Source of the DNA: Girardinichthys multiradiatus
Lineage: Eukaryota > Chordata > Actinopteri > Cyprinodontiformes > Goodeidae
Reading direction: 5' to 3'
NCBI RefSeq assembly: GCF_021462225.1
Contig: NC_061806.1
Span: forward strand, 7,188,734-7,252,733
Length of the DNA: 64,000 nucleotides
In this document: piece after piece, positions 21,188 through 31,339 of the stretch
How the letters are laid out: each line of letters opens with the position of its first letter
How positions within the stretch are numbered: position 1 is the stretch's first letter
The notes under the pieces: generated by a model
The model's database searches: none
What the model saw: only the letters and a program-made list of their open reading frames with translations
Told to the model about the DNA's origin: nothing
Made by a program: the position numbers and the translations under genes

Positions 21188-24100
21188 GTCAGGGGACTTT
21201 GATGAGCATGTCCCATTTTTCCCCTATATCTCGTCTGTGTTTTCCAGTCACTATTATTATTGGCCAAGAAAAGTGTCCAGTGGATGCTTTTATTGATTCT
21301 GGTGCGGAACAGAATCTTATTTCCTTGGATCTAGTTGACAAACTTAAGATACCTTCTCAGTCTCTCAACCACCCCCTTTCTGTTTCGGGCATCACTGGTC
21401 AAACCATATCTCAGGTGAAGTTTAAAGTGCCCCACCTTCACATCATTACCTCAGGTAACCACCATGAATGGGGTGAGTTCTTTGTTGTCTCCTCTATCTC
21501 CCCACAATTGGTTCTAGGATTTCCGTGGTTGCAGAGACATAATCCCGCAATTAATTGGGTGGAGGGCAGAGTAGAGAAGTGGAGTGATTACTGTCTCCAG
21601 AATTGTCTAAAGACTGCTGTCTCTCACTCTAGCAAACAAATTGAACCACCTGAGCCTGTTGATCTGTCTAAGATTCCTCCTGAATACCACAATCTTGCAT
21701 CTGTTTTTAGTAAACAGGGGGCTCTTTCTTTACCCATGCATCGCCCCTATGACTGTGCTATTGATCTCCTTCCAGGTGCTCCGTTACCATCCAGCAGACT
21801 ATACAATCTCTCTGGACCGGAGAGAAGAGTCATGAAGGAGTACATTGAGGATTCCTTAGCATCCGGGATCATTCGGCCATCTACCTCCCCCGTTGGCGCC
21901 GGCTTCTTCTTTGTGGGGAAGAAAGATGGCACGTTAAGACCCTGCATTGATTATAGGGGGTTGAATCAAATCACAATCAAAAATAAGTACCCCTTACCAC
22001 TCATTGATTCTATACATGACCAATTACACACTGCCAAGATTTTTACCAAGCTCGACCTGCGCAATGCGTATCATCTGGTTCGGATCCGAGAGGGTGACGA
22101 GTGGAAGACAGCTTTCAAGACTCCCCTGGGACATTTTGAATATTTGGTGATGCCTTTTGGATTGACTAACGCACCCGCTGTTTTTCAGGCTCTTATAAAT
22201 GATATTCTCCGTGATTTCCTCAACCTCTTTGTGTTTGTTTATCTGGATGATATTTTGATTTTCTCTCAGAACATTGATCAGCATCACCAGCATGTCAGGA
22301 CCATACTCCAGAGGCTTTATGAAAACCAACTCTTTGTAAAAGCCGAAAAATGTGAATTCGGTGTTTCTTCTGTGACCTTCTTGGGTTTTATTTTTGAAGC
22401 AGGCAGGTACAGAACGGATCCTGAGAAGACCAAGGCAGTGGCAGAGTGGCCTACTCCAACGGATCGCAGGCAACTCCAAAGGTTCTTAGGTTTTGCAAAT
22501 TTTTATAGAAGGTTCATAAAGAACTACAGTCAGGTCACTGTGCCTCTCACTCAACTTACCTCCTCTCTGAAGACATTCCATTGGTCCCCTGAGGCAGAGA
22601 AAGCTTTTTGCAAATTGAAAACTTTATTTTCTTCTGCACCCATTCTGACTCATCCTGATCCTAGTGCGCAATTCGTTGTGGAGGTTGATGCTTCTGACAT
22701 TGGAGTAGGGGCCATCTTGTCTCAACGTTCTCCTATAGACAACAAGGTGCATCCTTGTGCTTATTTTTCTCGTCGTTTGTCGTCAGCAGAGCAGAATTAC
22801 GATGTGGGAAATCGAGAGCTTCTGGCTATCAAGTTGGCGCTTGAGGAGTGGCGGCATTGGTTAGAGGGGGCGGAAGTCCCTTTTCTCATTTGGACTGACC
22901 ATAAAAACCTCTCTTACATCCAAAATGCCAAGAGACTTAACTCCAGACAAGCCCGTTGGTCCCTGTTTTTTGCTCGTTTTAATTTTTCTATCTCTTACAG
23001 ACCCGGCTCCAAGAACATCAAGCCCGACGCTCTCTCTCGCCAATTTTCTCATTCTGAGCAATCCAAGACTGAAGCTTCCATCTTACCGGAATCCTGCATT
23101 GTGGGCGCCCTCACCTGGGCCATTGAAAAGGACATCAGGGAGGCACAACAATCTGAACCAGACCCAGGTACTGGTCCTGTAGGCAAACTGTTCGTTCCGA
23201 ACTCTGTCATCAATAAAGTTCTGGATTGGGTTCATAATAATAAACTTACCTGTCATCCGGGGATTAATCGTATGATCACTTTTACCAAGAGGTATTTCTG
23301 GTGGCCCACTATGAATCCCGACATTAGAGAGTTTGTCGCAGCTTGTTCCACATGTGCCCGTAACAAGAACTCAAATCAACCTCCTGCCGGTCTTCTTCAA
23401 CCTCTGTCTACCCCCAGTCGCCCATGGTCCCACATCTCTATTGACTTCGTCACTGGTCTCCCGCCATCTGACGGAAACACAGTCATCTTTACCGTTGTTG
23501 ATAGATTCTCTAAGACTGTTCATTTTATTCCCTTAACTAAGCTTCCGTCTGCATTGGAGACTGCTCAACTTCTGGTTCTTCATGTCTTCCGTATTCATGG
23601 CATGCCCTTGGATATTGTCTCTGACCGAGGCCCGCAGTTCATTTCACAAGTCTGGAAGGAGTTCTGTAGGGCTATTGGTGCTACCGTAAGCCTTTCATCT
23701 GGTTACCACCCTCAGTCTAATGGGCAGACTGAGAGATGCAATCAGGAACTGGAAGTAGCATTGAGATGTGTGATTAATGACAACCCTTCTTCCTGGTGTA
23801 GACATCTCACTTGGATAGAATATGCCCATAATATTCATACTTCCTCTGCTACTGGTTTATCTCCCTTTGAGATTTCTCTGGGCTATCTACCTCCATTATT
23901 CCCCAGTATTGAATCTGACACTGTTGTCCCCTCTGTTCAGCATTATATCTCCAGGTGTCGTAAGATCTGGCGTCAGACCAGGAGGACACTTCTACGCACT
24001 TTGGAACAGAATAAAAGGTTTGCTGACCGTCACCGTTCCACCGCACCGGTCTACTGCATTGATCAGAAGGTCTGGCTCTCCACCAAGAATATTAAATTAA

Positions 24101-24504
24101 AGGATACTACTCGAAAGTTGGCCCCCCGTTTCATCGGTCCTTTTGTCATAGAAAGGATCATCAACCCTTCTGCGGTGAGACTCAAGTTGCCAGCTTCTAT
24201 GCACATTCATCCTACCTTTCATGTTTCACAGATCAAGCCAGTCTCGGAAAGTCCCCTGAATCCACCCACCAAGCTCCCTCCCCCTGTTCGTCTCATTGAT
24301 GACCATCCAGCTTACACGGTCAATCGTATCCTGGATGTTCGACGTAGGGGGCGTGGTTTTCAGTACCTTGTGGATTGGGCTGGATATGGACCTGAAGAAA
24401 GAACCTGGGTACCTCGTTCTCTTATCCTGGACCCTGCTCTCATTACATCTTTTTACAGACGTCATCCGGAGAAACGTTTGGGATTGCCTGGAGGCAATCG
24501 TTGA
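21160..24504 (+). CDS. pol: retrotransposon Pol polyprotein (protease, RT, RNase H, integrase, chromodomain)
   Basis: It is open without a break. With residue 1 taken as the TTG codon at 21199, there are 1101 residues. The domains in order are: aspartic protease with DSG at 33-35; reverse transcriptase with D286 and the YLDD box at 348-351; RNase H with D497, E540 and D567; integrase with zinc-binding H679, H686, C716 and C719 and catalytic D749, D809 and E845 (DD35E spacing); and a C-terminal chromodomain at about 1038-1090. All catalytic residues I looked for are present. It is in the -1 frame relative to gag and the signal at 21163-21214 suggests it is made as a Gag-Pol fusion. The chromodomain places it among the chromoviruses and may steer integration to chromatin. 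A polypurine tract follows at once. Confidence 0.95.
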   Translation, partial: EGKRGGSSIGQGTLMSMSHFSPISRLCFPVTIIIGQEKCPVDAFIDSGAEQNLISLDLVDKLKIPSQSLNHPLSVSGITGQTISQVKFKVPHLHIITSGNHHEWGEFFVVSSISPQLVLGFPWLQRHNPAINWVEGRVEKWSDYCLQNCLKTAVSHSSKQIEPPEPVDLSKIPPEYHNLASVFSKQGALSLPMHRPYDCAIDLLPGAPLPSSRLYNLSGPERRVMKEYIEDSLASGIIRPSTSPVGAGFFFVGKKDGTLRPCIDYRGLNQITIKNKYPLPLIDSIHDQLHTAKIFTKLDLRNAYHLVRIREGDEWKTAFKTPLGHFEYLVMPFGLTNAPAVFQALINDILRDFLNLFVFVYLDDILIFSQNIDQHHQHVRTILQRLYENQLFVKAEKCEFGVSSVTFLGFIFEAGRYRTDPEKTKAVAEWPTPTDRRQLQRFLGFANFYRRFIKNYSQVTVPLTQLTSSLKTFHWSPEAEKAFCKLKTLFSSAPILTHPDPSAQFVVEVDASDIGVGAILSQRSPIDNKVHPCAYFSRRLSSAEQNYDVGNRELLAIKLALEEWRHWLEGAEVPFLIWTDHKNLSYIQNAKRLNSRQARWSLFFARFNFSISYRPGSKNIKPDALSRQFSHSEQSKTEASILPESCIVGALTWAIEKDIREAQQSEPDPGTGPVGKLFVPNSVINKVLDWVHNNKLTCHPGINRMITFTKRYFWWPTMNPDIREFVAACSTCARNKNSNQPPAGLLQPLSTPSRPWSHISIDFVTGLPPSDGNTVIFTVVDRFSKTVHFIPLTKLPSALETAQLLVLHVFRIHGMPLDIVSDRGPQFISQVWKEFCRAIGATVSLSSGYHPQSNGQTERCNQELEVALRCVINDNPSSWCRHLTWIEYAHNIHTSSATGLSPFEISLGYLPPLFPSIESDTVVPSVQHYISRCRKIWRQTRRTLLRTLEQNKRFADRHRSTAPVYCIDQKVWLSTKNIKLKDTTRKLAPRFIGPFVIERIINPSAVRLKLPASMHIHPTFHVSQIKPVSESPLNPPTKLPPPVRLIDDHPAYTVNRILDVRRRGRGFQYLVDWAGYGPEERTWVPRSLILDPALITSFYRRHPEKRLGLPGGNR
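21163..21214 (+). promoter_or_regulatory. predicted -1 ribosomal frameshift signal (gag-pol)
   Basis: The heptamer GGGAAAA at 21163-21169 is in the correct phase (G GGA AAA in the gag frame). After 6 bases a 9-bp stem can form between 21176-21184 and 21199-21207, with one G-U pair. A further GGGAC/GTCCC pairing (21193-21197 with 21210-21214) is possible but would leave only a 2-nt loop. The pol frame has its last upstream stop at 21157-21159, just before the heptamer. Confidence 0.7.
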
Positions 24505-24513
24505 GGGGAGGGT
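24503..24513 (+). promoter_or_regulatory. polypurine tract
   Basis: GAGGGGAGGGT directly before the 3' LTR (24516) overlaps the pol stop codon. It is the expected plus-strand primer site. Confidence 0.8.
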
Positions 24514-24515
24514 AC

Positions 24516-24950
24516 TGTGAGATCTCTGCTGGCTGGTTCTGGCACTTCATTGTTCTCAGCTGCAACTCATCCAGCTAATGAGCTCATGGCTTTTTAAGAC
24601 AGCTGCTGACACAGTCTGTTGCTGGAACATAGTCTCTGTTATGTGGACTTCTGTCAGCCTGCCTGATCGCTTGTTGTCCTGCCTTCCTGTCGATCTGCCC
24701 ATCTGTCTGCCTGCCTGTCGCCATATGGAACTCTTCTTCAGGAAATCTGCACTGTAAATATTTCCACCGCCAGAACACTCTCTCTCTGCTCGGATCCTTG
24801 GGGCTTCCTCATCCTCTGGCTTCTAACAACTCTAATCAAGGTCTACCTAAGTTGGAACAATAAAACCTCATTTCAATCTAATTCTGTGCATCGAATCTGT
24901 GTCATCTTCTGATTTGGTTATATTTCGACAACCTGAGTAAATTAATGATA
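24516..24950 (+). repeat. 3' LTR of the complete Ty3/gypsy element
   Basis: Same 435-bp sequence as 19740-20174; I found no difference on reading both copies. AATAAA is at 24859-24864. Confidence 0.93.
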
Positions 24951-25013
24951 GCTCCTCAGGAGAGACAGAGAAAACTCACACCCACACAGGTTCACAAACA
25001 CACAACCGTGACA

Positions 25014-25270
25014 TCGTTCATCAATGGGAATATTTTGGTCAAAAGAATTGAGACACTTCTGGCCTTACCTTGAAAAGTGGAGTGGAAATGCTGCTCTGTC
25101 CATCTTTGCAGCAGACGGGAGTTATCTGATCCCCAGAAATTGATTTCTTGCAAGAAAATGACTACAGGTTTATATTGTTTGATGTGGGGAAAGACTATGG
25201 TTCTTTTAACTTGATTGTTTAAATAATTTACATTCCAACTTAGAAATGTTTAATGACTGCATCATCTTTA
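25014..25270 (-). pseudogene. L1-type LINE ORF2 start, minus strand (right part)
   Basis: The minus-strand text resembles the N-terminal half of an L1 endonuclease (WNVNYLNNQVKR near 25200-25240, then IKQYKPVVIFLQE with the catalytic-type Q-E pair). It continues at 19057-18780 once the LTR sequences are removed. Damaged, with no upstream ORF1 recognised. Confidence 0.6.
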
Positions 25271-25424
25271 GCTAAATTTGAAAGCTGCTATAGATGTGAA
25301 GGAAGCTAGAATTTCAGTTAAAGGTCCGGAAATAAGGCTGTTTGACAGGAAATATAATGGTCCTTACTCAGTTTGTGCATTTAAAGGCATAAAAGATGCA
25401 GAAAATAAGAACTGGAAAAAAAAA

Positions 25425-26085
25425 AACATCCACCCCTAACCCACCCAAAAAATATTATTCAATCAAACAAAAAATTATTTCAATCAAAAAAACTAAAATT
25501 TTTGTTCATATTTTATACACATTTTATACAGATCTCCTACGTTTGGTTTTGAAGCTCCCGTTTTTTTTGGTTGAAGCTCCCTTTTTTATAGTTTGAGGTC
25601 TTGTTTTTTTTGGTTGAAGCTCCCTTTTCTTTATTGAACTCAGTGAATTTTGAGTAACTGAGAACATGGACATCTGGGATGGGGCCTAAGGATGAACGAT
25701 ATAGGACGTCTTCCTATTGGTTGGTGCTGACTGAAGTGACAGCCTCTGATCGCAGTCCTCAGTGAGTATACATAGCAGGAGATAGCAGGCTACAAAGACA
25801 GTGAGTGGTAAGTTATCTTCACAAAATCACAACCTTCAACAACTAAAGTGACTGTCATTTTTTAAAGAATATCCTTACACAACTCATAAGGACAGAGTCT
25901 TTATTGGCTTCTCTGAAGCTGTCGATATATGTTGTATGCTACGGTCCTACCAGTTAGCATAGCCGGATGCTGACTAAAGTTAGCATCCGGTAAAGTACAG
26001 AGACTAGACTTGTGTAATGTTCATTTTAATGTTCGTCTGCTAATTAATAGATTATATTTAATTTATTAATTAGCGCTCTTTAATC
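25425..26085 (+). repeat. unclassified element, copy A of an inverted pair
   Basis: About 650 bp that recurs in reverse orientation at 33840-34515. Landmarks are repeated GGTTGAAGCTCCCTTTT-like units (25550-25625), GATATAGGACGTCTTCCTAT (25698), 'gtcgatatatgttgtatgctac' near 25921, and an AT-rich end TAATTAATAGATTATATTTA (26040). No protein is recognised. It could be the promoter end of a larger element or a non-autonomous one. Confidence 0.65.
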
Positions 26086-26507
26086 AAGACTATTGAGTGT
26101 GACAGAATGCTGAATTTAGGTGAAGGCAATATGTAATAATTGTGTTCTGTGATTCATCCATATCTGCTAACTAAGTAAAAGCAATGCTAAAGCGATCCCC
26201 TCTTCCTAATGCAGAATGGAAAACCGAAGTGGCAGATTACAGGTTGAGGTAGGATTTTGACACCATTTTCCTAATTTTTATCAGTGTACGTGTCTGTACG
26301 TGTACGTATTTTTTTGTTCAAGTAAAAATCTTTGTTTGGTCTCCTTTTATGTTAACCCGCCATACGAGCCTGATAGGCAAAACAGCTATTGCAGAGTCAG
26401 GAATAAACTTGCTTCTGTCATTAACACACAACTGATTGAATTTGAATACTCGAGTCCTGTTTGTATTGTTGTCAAGAGCTGCAGTCTCTTAGAACTGGAG
26501 CAGCTTA
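26086..26507. other. intron sequence
   Basis: No feature is seen between the unclassified element and the next Tc1 copy. The target TA of that copy is at 26506-26507. Confidence 0.4.
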
Positions 26508-27765
26508 CACACGTGGACAAAATTGTTGGTACCCCTTGGTTGATGAAAGAAAAACCCACAATGGTAACAGAAATAACTTGAATCTGACAAAGGTAATAAT
26601 GAATAAAAATTCTATGTAAATGAACAAATGAAAGTCAGACATTGCTTTTTAAACATGCTTCAACAGAATTATTAAAAAAAATAAACTCATGAAACAGACC
26701 TGGACAAAAATGATGGTAGCTTTAACTTAATATTTTGTTGCACAACCTTTTGAGGCAATCACTGCAATCAAACCATTCCTATAACTGTCAATGAGACTTC
26801 TACACCTCTCAGCAGGTATTTTGGCCCACTCCTCATGAGCAAACTGCTCCAGTTGTCTCTTTTCTTCATATGCTTCATTTTTCCATCTGCAAACATAGAG
26901 CTGATGTGCCTTGCCAAAAAGTTATTTTTGTTTCATCTGTCCATAGGACATTCTACCTGAAGCTTTGTGGCTTGTCAACATGTAGTTTGGCAAATTCCAG
27001 TCTGGCTTTTTTATGATTTGTTTTCAAGAATGGTGTTCTCCTTGGTCATCTCCCATTAAGTCCACTTTGCCTCAAACAATGTCAGATGGTGCAATCTGAC
27101 ACTGATGTTCCTTGAGCTTGAAGTTCACCTTTAATCTCTTTAGAAGTTTTTCTGGGCTCTTTTGTTACCATTCGTGTTATCCGTCTATTTGTTTCGTCAT
27201 CAATTTTCCTACTGCGGCCACGTCCAGGGAGGTTGGCTACAGTCCCATGGATCTTACATTTCTGAATAATATGTGCAACTGTAATCACAGCAACATGAAG
27301 CTGCTTGGAGATGGTCATATAACCTTTAACATGCTTGACTATAATTTTCTTTCTAATCCCCTGAGACAACTCTTTCTTTCGCTTCCTCTGGTCCATGTTG
27401 AGTGTGGTACACACCATGTCACCAAACAGCACAGTGACCACCTGTAGCCCTATATATAGGCCCACTGACTGATTACAAGAATGTAGACACCTGTGATGCT
27501 AATTATTGGACAGACCTTGATTTAACATGTCCCTTTGGTCACATTATTTTCAGGGGTACCATCATTTTTGTCCAGGCCTGTTTCATGAGTTTATTTTTTT
27601 AAATAATTCTGTTGAAGCATGTTTGAAAAGCAATGTTTGACTTTCATTTGTTCATTTTCATAGAATTTTTATTCATTATTACCTTTGTCAGATTCAAGTT
27701 ATTTGTGTCCATTGGGGTTTTTTCTTTTATTAACCGAGGAGTACCAACAATTTTGTCCACGTGTG
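26508..27765 (-). mobile_element. internally deleted Tc1/mariner element, IR/DR ends
   Basis: The ends CACACGTGGACAAAATTG and their inverted copy are flanked by TA at 26506-26507 and 27766-27767. The inverted repeats are about 210 bp (26508-26718 and 27556-27765). Each has an outer GTGGACAAAATTGTTGGTAC and an inner related CTGGACAAAAATGATGGTA. At 1258 bp it is a few hundred bases shorter than a full element. Confidence 0.9.
26745..27390 (-). pseudogene. Tc1 transposase remnant, catalytic core deleted
   Basis: The minus strand encodes a normal start, MDQRKRKKELSQGIRKKIIV (near 27393), with helix-turn-helix text and a GRGRSRKI motif. It goes on to the first catalytic Asp (WTDETK near 26940) after frame breaks, then jumps to the C-terminal tail (EEWAKIPAERCRSLI and IASKGCATKY near 26745-26840). 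The segment with the second Asp and the Glu is missing, so this copy could only be moved by another element's transposase. Confidence 0.8.
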
Positions 27766-27900
27766 TATGTTGAGCTTTCACAGGTTGTGGTAGAGTGTGT
27801 ACAAGAGATGTCTGAGGTTATCAGTTCTTACCTTTTGCAGTTGAAAGGATCTAAAATTTATATGAAGACGAATAAACAATGGGGTATGGGTCTGTATATA

Positions 27901-29510
27901 CAGGTCCTTCTCAAAATATTAGCATATTGTGATAAAGTTAATTATTTTCCATAATGTAATGATGAAAATTTAACATTCATATATTTTATATTCATTGCAC
28001 ACTAACTGAAATATTTCATGTCTTTTATTGTCTTAATACGGATGATTTTGGCATACAGCTCATGAAAACCCAAAATTCCTATCTCACAAAATTAGCATAT
28101 CATTAAAAGGGTCTCTAAACGAGCTATGAACCTAATCATCTGAATCAACGAGTTAACTCTAAACACCTGCAAAAGATTCCTGAGGCCTTTAAAACTCCCA
28201 GCCTGGTTCATCACTCAAAACCACAATCATGGGTAAGACTGCCGACCTGACTGCTGTCCAGAAGGCCACTATTGACACCCTCAAGCAAGAGGGTAAGACA
28301 CAGAAAGAAATTTCTGAACGAATAGGCTGTTCCCAGAGTGCTGTATCAAGGCACCTCAGTGGGAAGTCTGAGGGAAGGAAAAAGTGTGGCAGAAAACGCT
28401 GCACAACGAGAAGAGGTGACCGGACCCTGAGGAAGATTGTGGAGAAGGGCCGATTCCAGACCTTGGGGGACATGCGGAAGCAGTGGACTGAGTCTGGAGT
28501 AGAAACATCCAGAGCCACCGTGCACAGGCGTGTGCAGGAAATGGGCTACAGGTGCCGCATTCCCCAGGTCAAGCTACTTTTGAACCAGAAACTGGGGCAG
28601 AAGCGCCTGACCTGGGCTACAGAGAAGCAGCACCGGACTGTTGCTCACTGGTCCAAAGTACTTTTTTCGGATGAAAGCAAATTCTGCATGTCATTCGGAA
28701 ATCAAGGTGCCAGAGTCTGGAGGAAGACTGGGGAGAAGGAAATGCCAAAATGCCAGAAGTCCAGTGTCAAGTACCCACAGTCACTGATGATCTGGGGTGC
28801 CGTGTCAGCTGCTGGTGTTGGTCCACTGTGTTTTATCAAGGGCAGGGTCAATGCAGCTAGCTATCAGGAGATTATGGAGCACTTCATGCTTCCATCTGCT
28901 GAAAAGCTTTATGGAGATGAAGATTTCATTTTTCAGCACGACCTGGCACCTGCTCACAGTGCCAAAACCACTGGTAAATGGTTTATTGACCATGGTATCA
29001 CTGTGCTCAATTGGCCTGCCAACTCTCCTGACCTGAACCCCATAGAGAATCTGTGGGATGTTGTGAAGAGAACGTTGAGAGACTCAAGACCCAACACTCT
29101 GGATGAGCTGAAGGCCGCTATCGAAGCATCCTGGGCCTCCATAAGACCTCAGCAGTGCCACAGGCTGATTGCCTCCATGCCACGCCGCATTGAAGCAGTC
29201 ATTTTTGCCAAAGGATTCCCGACCAAGTATTGAGTGCATAACTGTACATGATTATTTGAAGGTTGACGTTTTTTGTATTAAAAACACTTTTCTTTTATTG
29301 GTCGGATGGAATATGCTAATTTTGTGAGATAGGAATTTTGGGTTTTCATAAGCTGTATGCCACAATCATCCGTATTAAGACAATAAAAGACCTGAAATAT
29401 TTCAGTTAGTGTGCAATGAATCTAAAATGTATGAATGTTAAATTTTCATCATGACATTATGGAAAATAATGAACTTTATCACAATATGCTAATATTTTGA
29501 GAAGGACCTG
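27901..29510 (+). mobile_element. full-length Tc1/mariner element with IR/DR ends (copy 2)
   Basis: 1610 bp flanked by TA at 27899-27900 and 29511-29512. The inverted repeats are about 200 bp, with the tip CAGGTCCTTCTCAAAATATT and an inner direct repeat CTATCTCACAAAATTAGCAT. It belongs to the same family as 851-2418 and lies in the sense orientation in a large epb41 intron. It carries one uninterrupted transposase frame. Confidence 0.95.
28229..29233 (+). CDS. Tc1 transposase, DD34E, apparently intact
   Basis: 334 residues from ATG to TGA, near the usual 330-345 for Tc1 transposases. The N-terminal third has a paired-like bipartite helix-turn-helix (about residues 5-50 and 65-110) with GRKR at 54-57 between. 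The catalytic core has D148 (LFSDES), D238 (QHDLAPAH) and E273 (NPIENLW); D238 and E273 are 34 residues apart. The enzyme would cut and paste the element at TA sites. No stop, frameshift or missing catalytic residue is visible. Whether it is expressed cannot be told from sequence. Confidence 0.93.
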   Translation: MGKTADLTAVQKATIDTLKQEGKTQKEISERIGCSQSAVSRHLSGKSEGRKKCGRKRCTTRRGDRTLRKIVEKGRFQTLGDMRKQWTESGVETSRATVHRRVQEMGYRCRIPQVKLLLNQKLGQKRLTWATEKQHRTVAHWSKVLFSDESKFCMSFGNQGARVWRKTGEKEMPKCQKSSVKYPQSLMIWGAVSAAGVGPLCFIKGRVNAASYQEIMEHFMLPSAEKLYGDEDFIFQHDLAPAHSAKTTGKWFIDHGITVLNWPANSPDLNPIENLWDVVKRTLRDSRPNTLDELKAAIEASWASIRPQQCHRLIASMPRRIEAVIFAKGFPTKY

Positions 29511-29512
29511 TA

Positions 29513-30239
29513 GATAATACTCTAAAATATAAAGTGGAAAACATGACAGCTTGTACTGAAGGAATGTACAGTATATCTACATAAATTTTAATGCAAAAGA
29601 ACAATGTTATCAATTGTGTGTACAGCACTACAGCATCTAACATGAGTAACTTCATAGACATAAAAACATTTGCCAATGTAAATCACAGTCATGTTTATTT
29701 TGAGATTTTAATATTTAAATCTAAAAGAACAATGATTTCATTAAGATGTATAGTTTGAGTGATTATCCATATTACAAAACTCAGCTGATTTACTTGTCAC
29801 TTAATGTATTCACTAATTATCTGAAATGCAGTTTAAGAAGTGGGCTACTGATAACTGATGGACATGATCATAGTGACGATCATTTCCCCTTAACACAGAA
29901 ATATCAACAAAGTTCAGCTAAAATAGATTATCCTGACTTTTGTTAATAGGATTTTAAAGAACATGCAATAAAGGATTTCATGATTTTTTTTTCATAGGTG
30001 TAGGAAAAAAAGTAGCTGGTAAAATGAATAACTAATAATCAGGACGGCTGGGTTGATGAATTAAAAAATGTAATGTATCTGAAACTTGTAGATACTAATA
30101 CAATTTTAGATATTAAATGCACGAAAAATATATATGTAGACTGCATAGTAATGACCCTAGTTAAGACTATAATTTTATCACAATACCATTGACCTTCAAC
30201 TGGAGTTTACTTATCCATTTGTCCATCTATCTATCCATC
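29513..30239. other. intron sequence
   Basis: AT-rich DNA with no gene seen. A run of CATC/CTAT tetranucleotides at 30215-30241 is the 3' tail of the LINE fragment that follows. Confidence 0.45.
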
Positions 30240-31080
30240 CATTGTCTTCCGCTTATCCGGGGTCGGGTCGCGGGGGCAGCAGCCTAATCAGAGAGACCCA
30301 GACTTCCCTCTCCCCAGCCACTTGGGCCAGCTCGTCCGGTGGAATGCCAAGGCGTTCCCAGATCAGAAACATAGTCCCCCCAGCGTGTCCTGGGTCTTCC
30401 CCTGGGCCTCCTCCCGGTGGGATGTGCCCGGAACACCTCACCAGGGAGGCGTCCACCCTGGTCTGGCAATCCAGTGGAACTGCCCCCGATTTCCATGCAA
30501 TGCTGCAGAGTCACGTTAACCAACACAACCCTACAACATTCTGGAGCCTTAAAGAGTTCCTGGCGGATCTCATCCACCCCCGGGGCCTTACCACTGAGGA
30601 GCTTTTTAATCACCTCGGTGACCTCAGCACCAGAGATTGGAGAGCCCGCCCCAAGGTCCCCAGGCTCCGCTTCTTCAGTGGAAGACATGCCGGTGGGATT
30701 GAGGAGGTCTTCGAAGTACTCTGCCCACCGACCCACAACGTCCCGAGTCGAGGTCAGCGTGATGCTGACCTCGTTGTGGAGGGTGTGATACCCTCCACAC
30801 TGTAAACAGTGTTAGCGGTGTACCTCTTCCGCCCCCTGAGACGCCGGATGGTGGACCAGAATCGCCTCGAAGCCATACGGAAGTCGTTTTCCATGGCCTC
30901 TCCGAACTCCTCCCATGCCCGAGTTTTTGCCTCAGCAACCACCGGCATGTCGCTTGGACTGCCGGTACCCATCAGATGCTTCCGGAGTCCCACAGGCCAA
31001 AAAGACCCGATAGGACTCCTTCAGCCTAAAAGCATCCCTCGCCGCTGGTGTGCACCAGCGGGTTCGAGGATTGCTGCTGC
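30240..31080 (-). pseudogene. RTE-like LINE reverse-transcriptase remnant, minus strand
   Basis: The minus strand contains, from 31080 downward, a linker (RDAFRLKESYRVFLACGTPE), AKTRAWEEFGEAMENDFR, WAEYFEDLLNP and KLLSGKAPGVDEIRQE. It then passes directly to the C-terminal end, GEVFRAHPTGRRPRGRPRTRW, finishing LLPPRPDPG at about 30260. The palm with the YADD box is deleted and at least one frameshift separates the pieces. The 3' end has the tetranucleotide tail usual for such LINEs. The clade (RTE or a relative) is by recollection of similar fish proteins. Local GC content is high compared with the flanks. Confidence 0.75.
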
Positions 31081-31339
31081 GACAGGCACAAACAACCTTA
31101 CTTATTGCTCTGCCAATTCTCAAAAACTAGAAAAGCCTTTCAGTCAAAGATTAGACCATTTCATGAAAAATAATTTATTGTAGTCCTGGATGCAGATGTC
31201 CTGTGTTCCGTTCCCGAGTAATGTACAGCATGTCTTCCTCTTCTCTTTTTGCCTTCCTGCCCAGCTAGCAAAAAATAAAGGCCACTAGTGCAACAAAAAA
31301 AGAAAGAAAGCTGTATTTTAGAAGATCTGTGGCTCCTTT
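31081..31339. other. intron sequence
   Basis: No gene or repeat recognised. Confidence 0.4.

Larger units (their letters stand above)
19740..24950 (+). mobile_element. complete Ty3/gypsy LTR retrotransposon, Tf1/sushi-like, self-priming
   Basis: The 5211-bp element has two 435-bp LTRs (19740-20174 and 24516-24950) that look identical by eye and a 5-bp target duplication GCTCC (19735-19739 and 24951-24955). It carries a gag frame and an overlapping pol frame with protease, reverse transcriptase, RNase H, integrase and chromodomain. The primer-binding site is complementary to the LTR interior instead of to a tRNA, as known for the Tf1/sushi group. Identical LTRs and uninterrupted frames mean a very young, possibly active copy. 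It sits inside an older LTR-like sequence in an intron of epb41, in the sense orientation. Confidence 0.95.
19058..25013 (-). mobile_element. LTR-like sequence (about 0.75 kb), split by a younger Ty3/gypsy element
   Basis: The two outer pieces (19058-19739 and 24956-25013) join into one sequence with TGTCA at the left and TGACA at the right. Read on the minus strand it starts TGTCACGGTTGTG and ends near GGGTCAAGAAGTTACAACCA followed by AATATGACA. These are LTR-like features. It splits an L1 endonuclease, with half on each side. The flanking pentamers (AACGA and AACAC on the minus strand) match only in part, so a target duplication is unproven. A second sequence with the same kind of start (TGTCATGATT, then GACCCACATGCAGAA) lies at 31340. 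Confidence 0.55.

Noticed and set aside
21193..21214. H-type pseudoknot downstream of the frameshift heptamer
   Set aside because: The second stem is possible, but with the 9-bp first stem formed only 2 nt remain to cross its groove, so I claim the simple stem only.
22024..22479. 151-residue antisense open frame inside pol
   Set aside because: It is an antisense shadow of conserved reverse-transcriptase codons without a recognisable domain.
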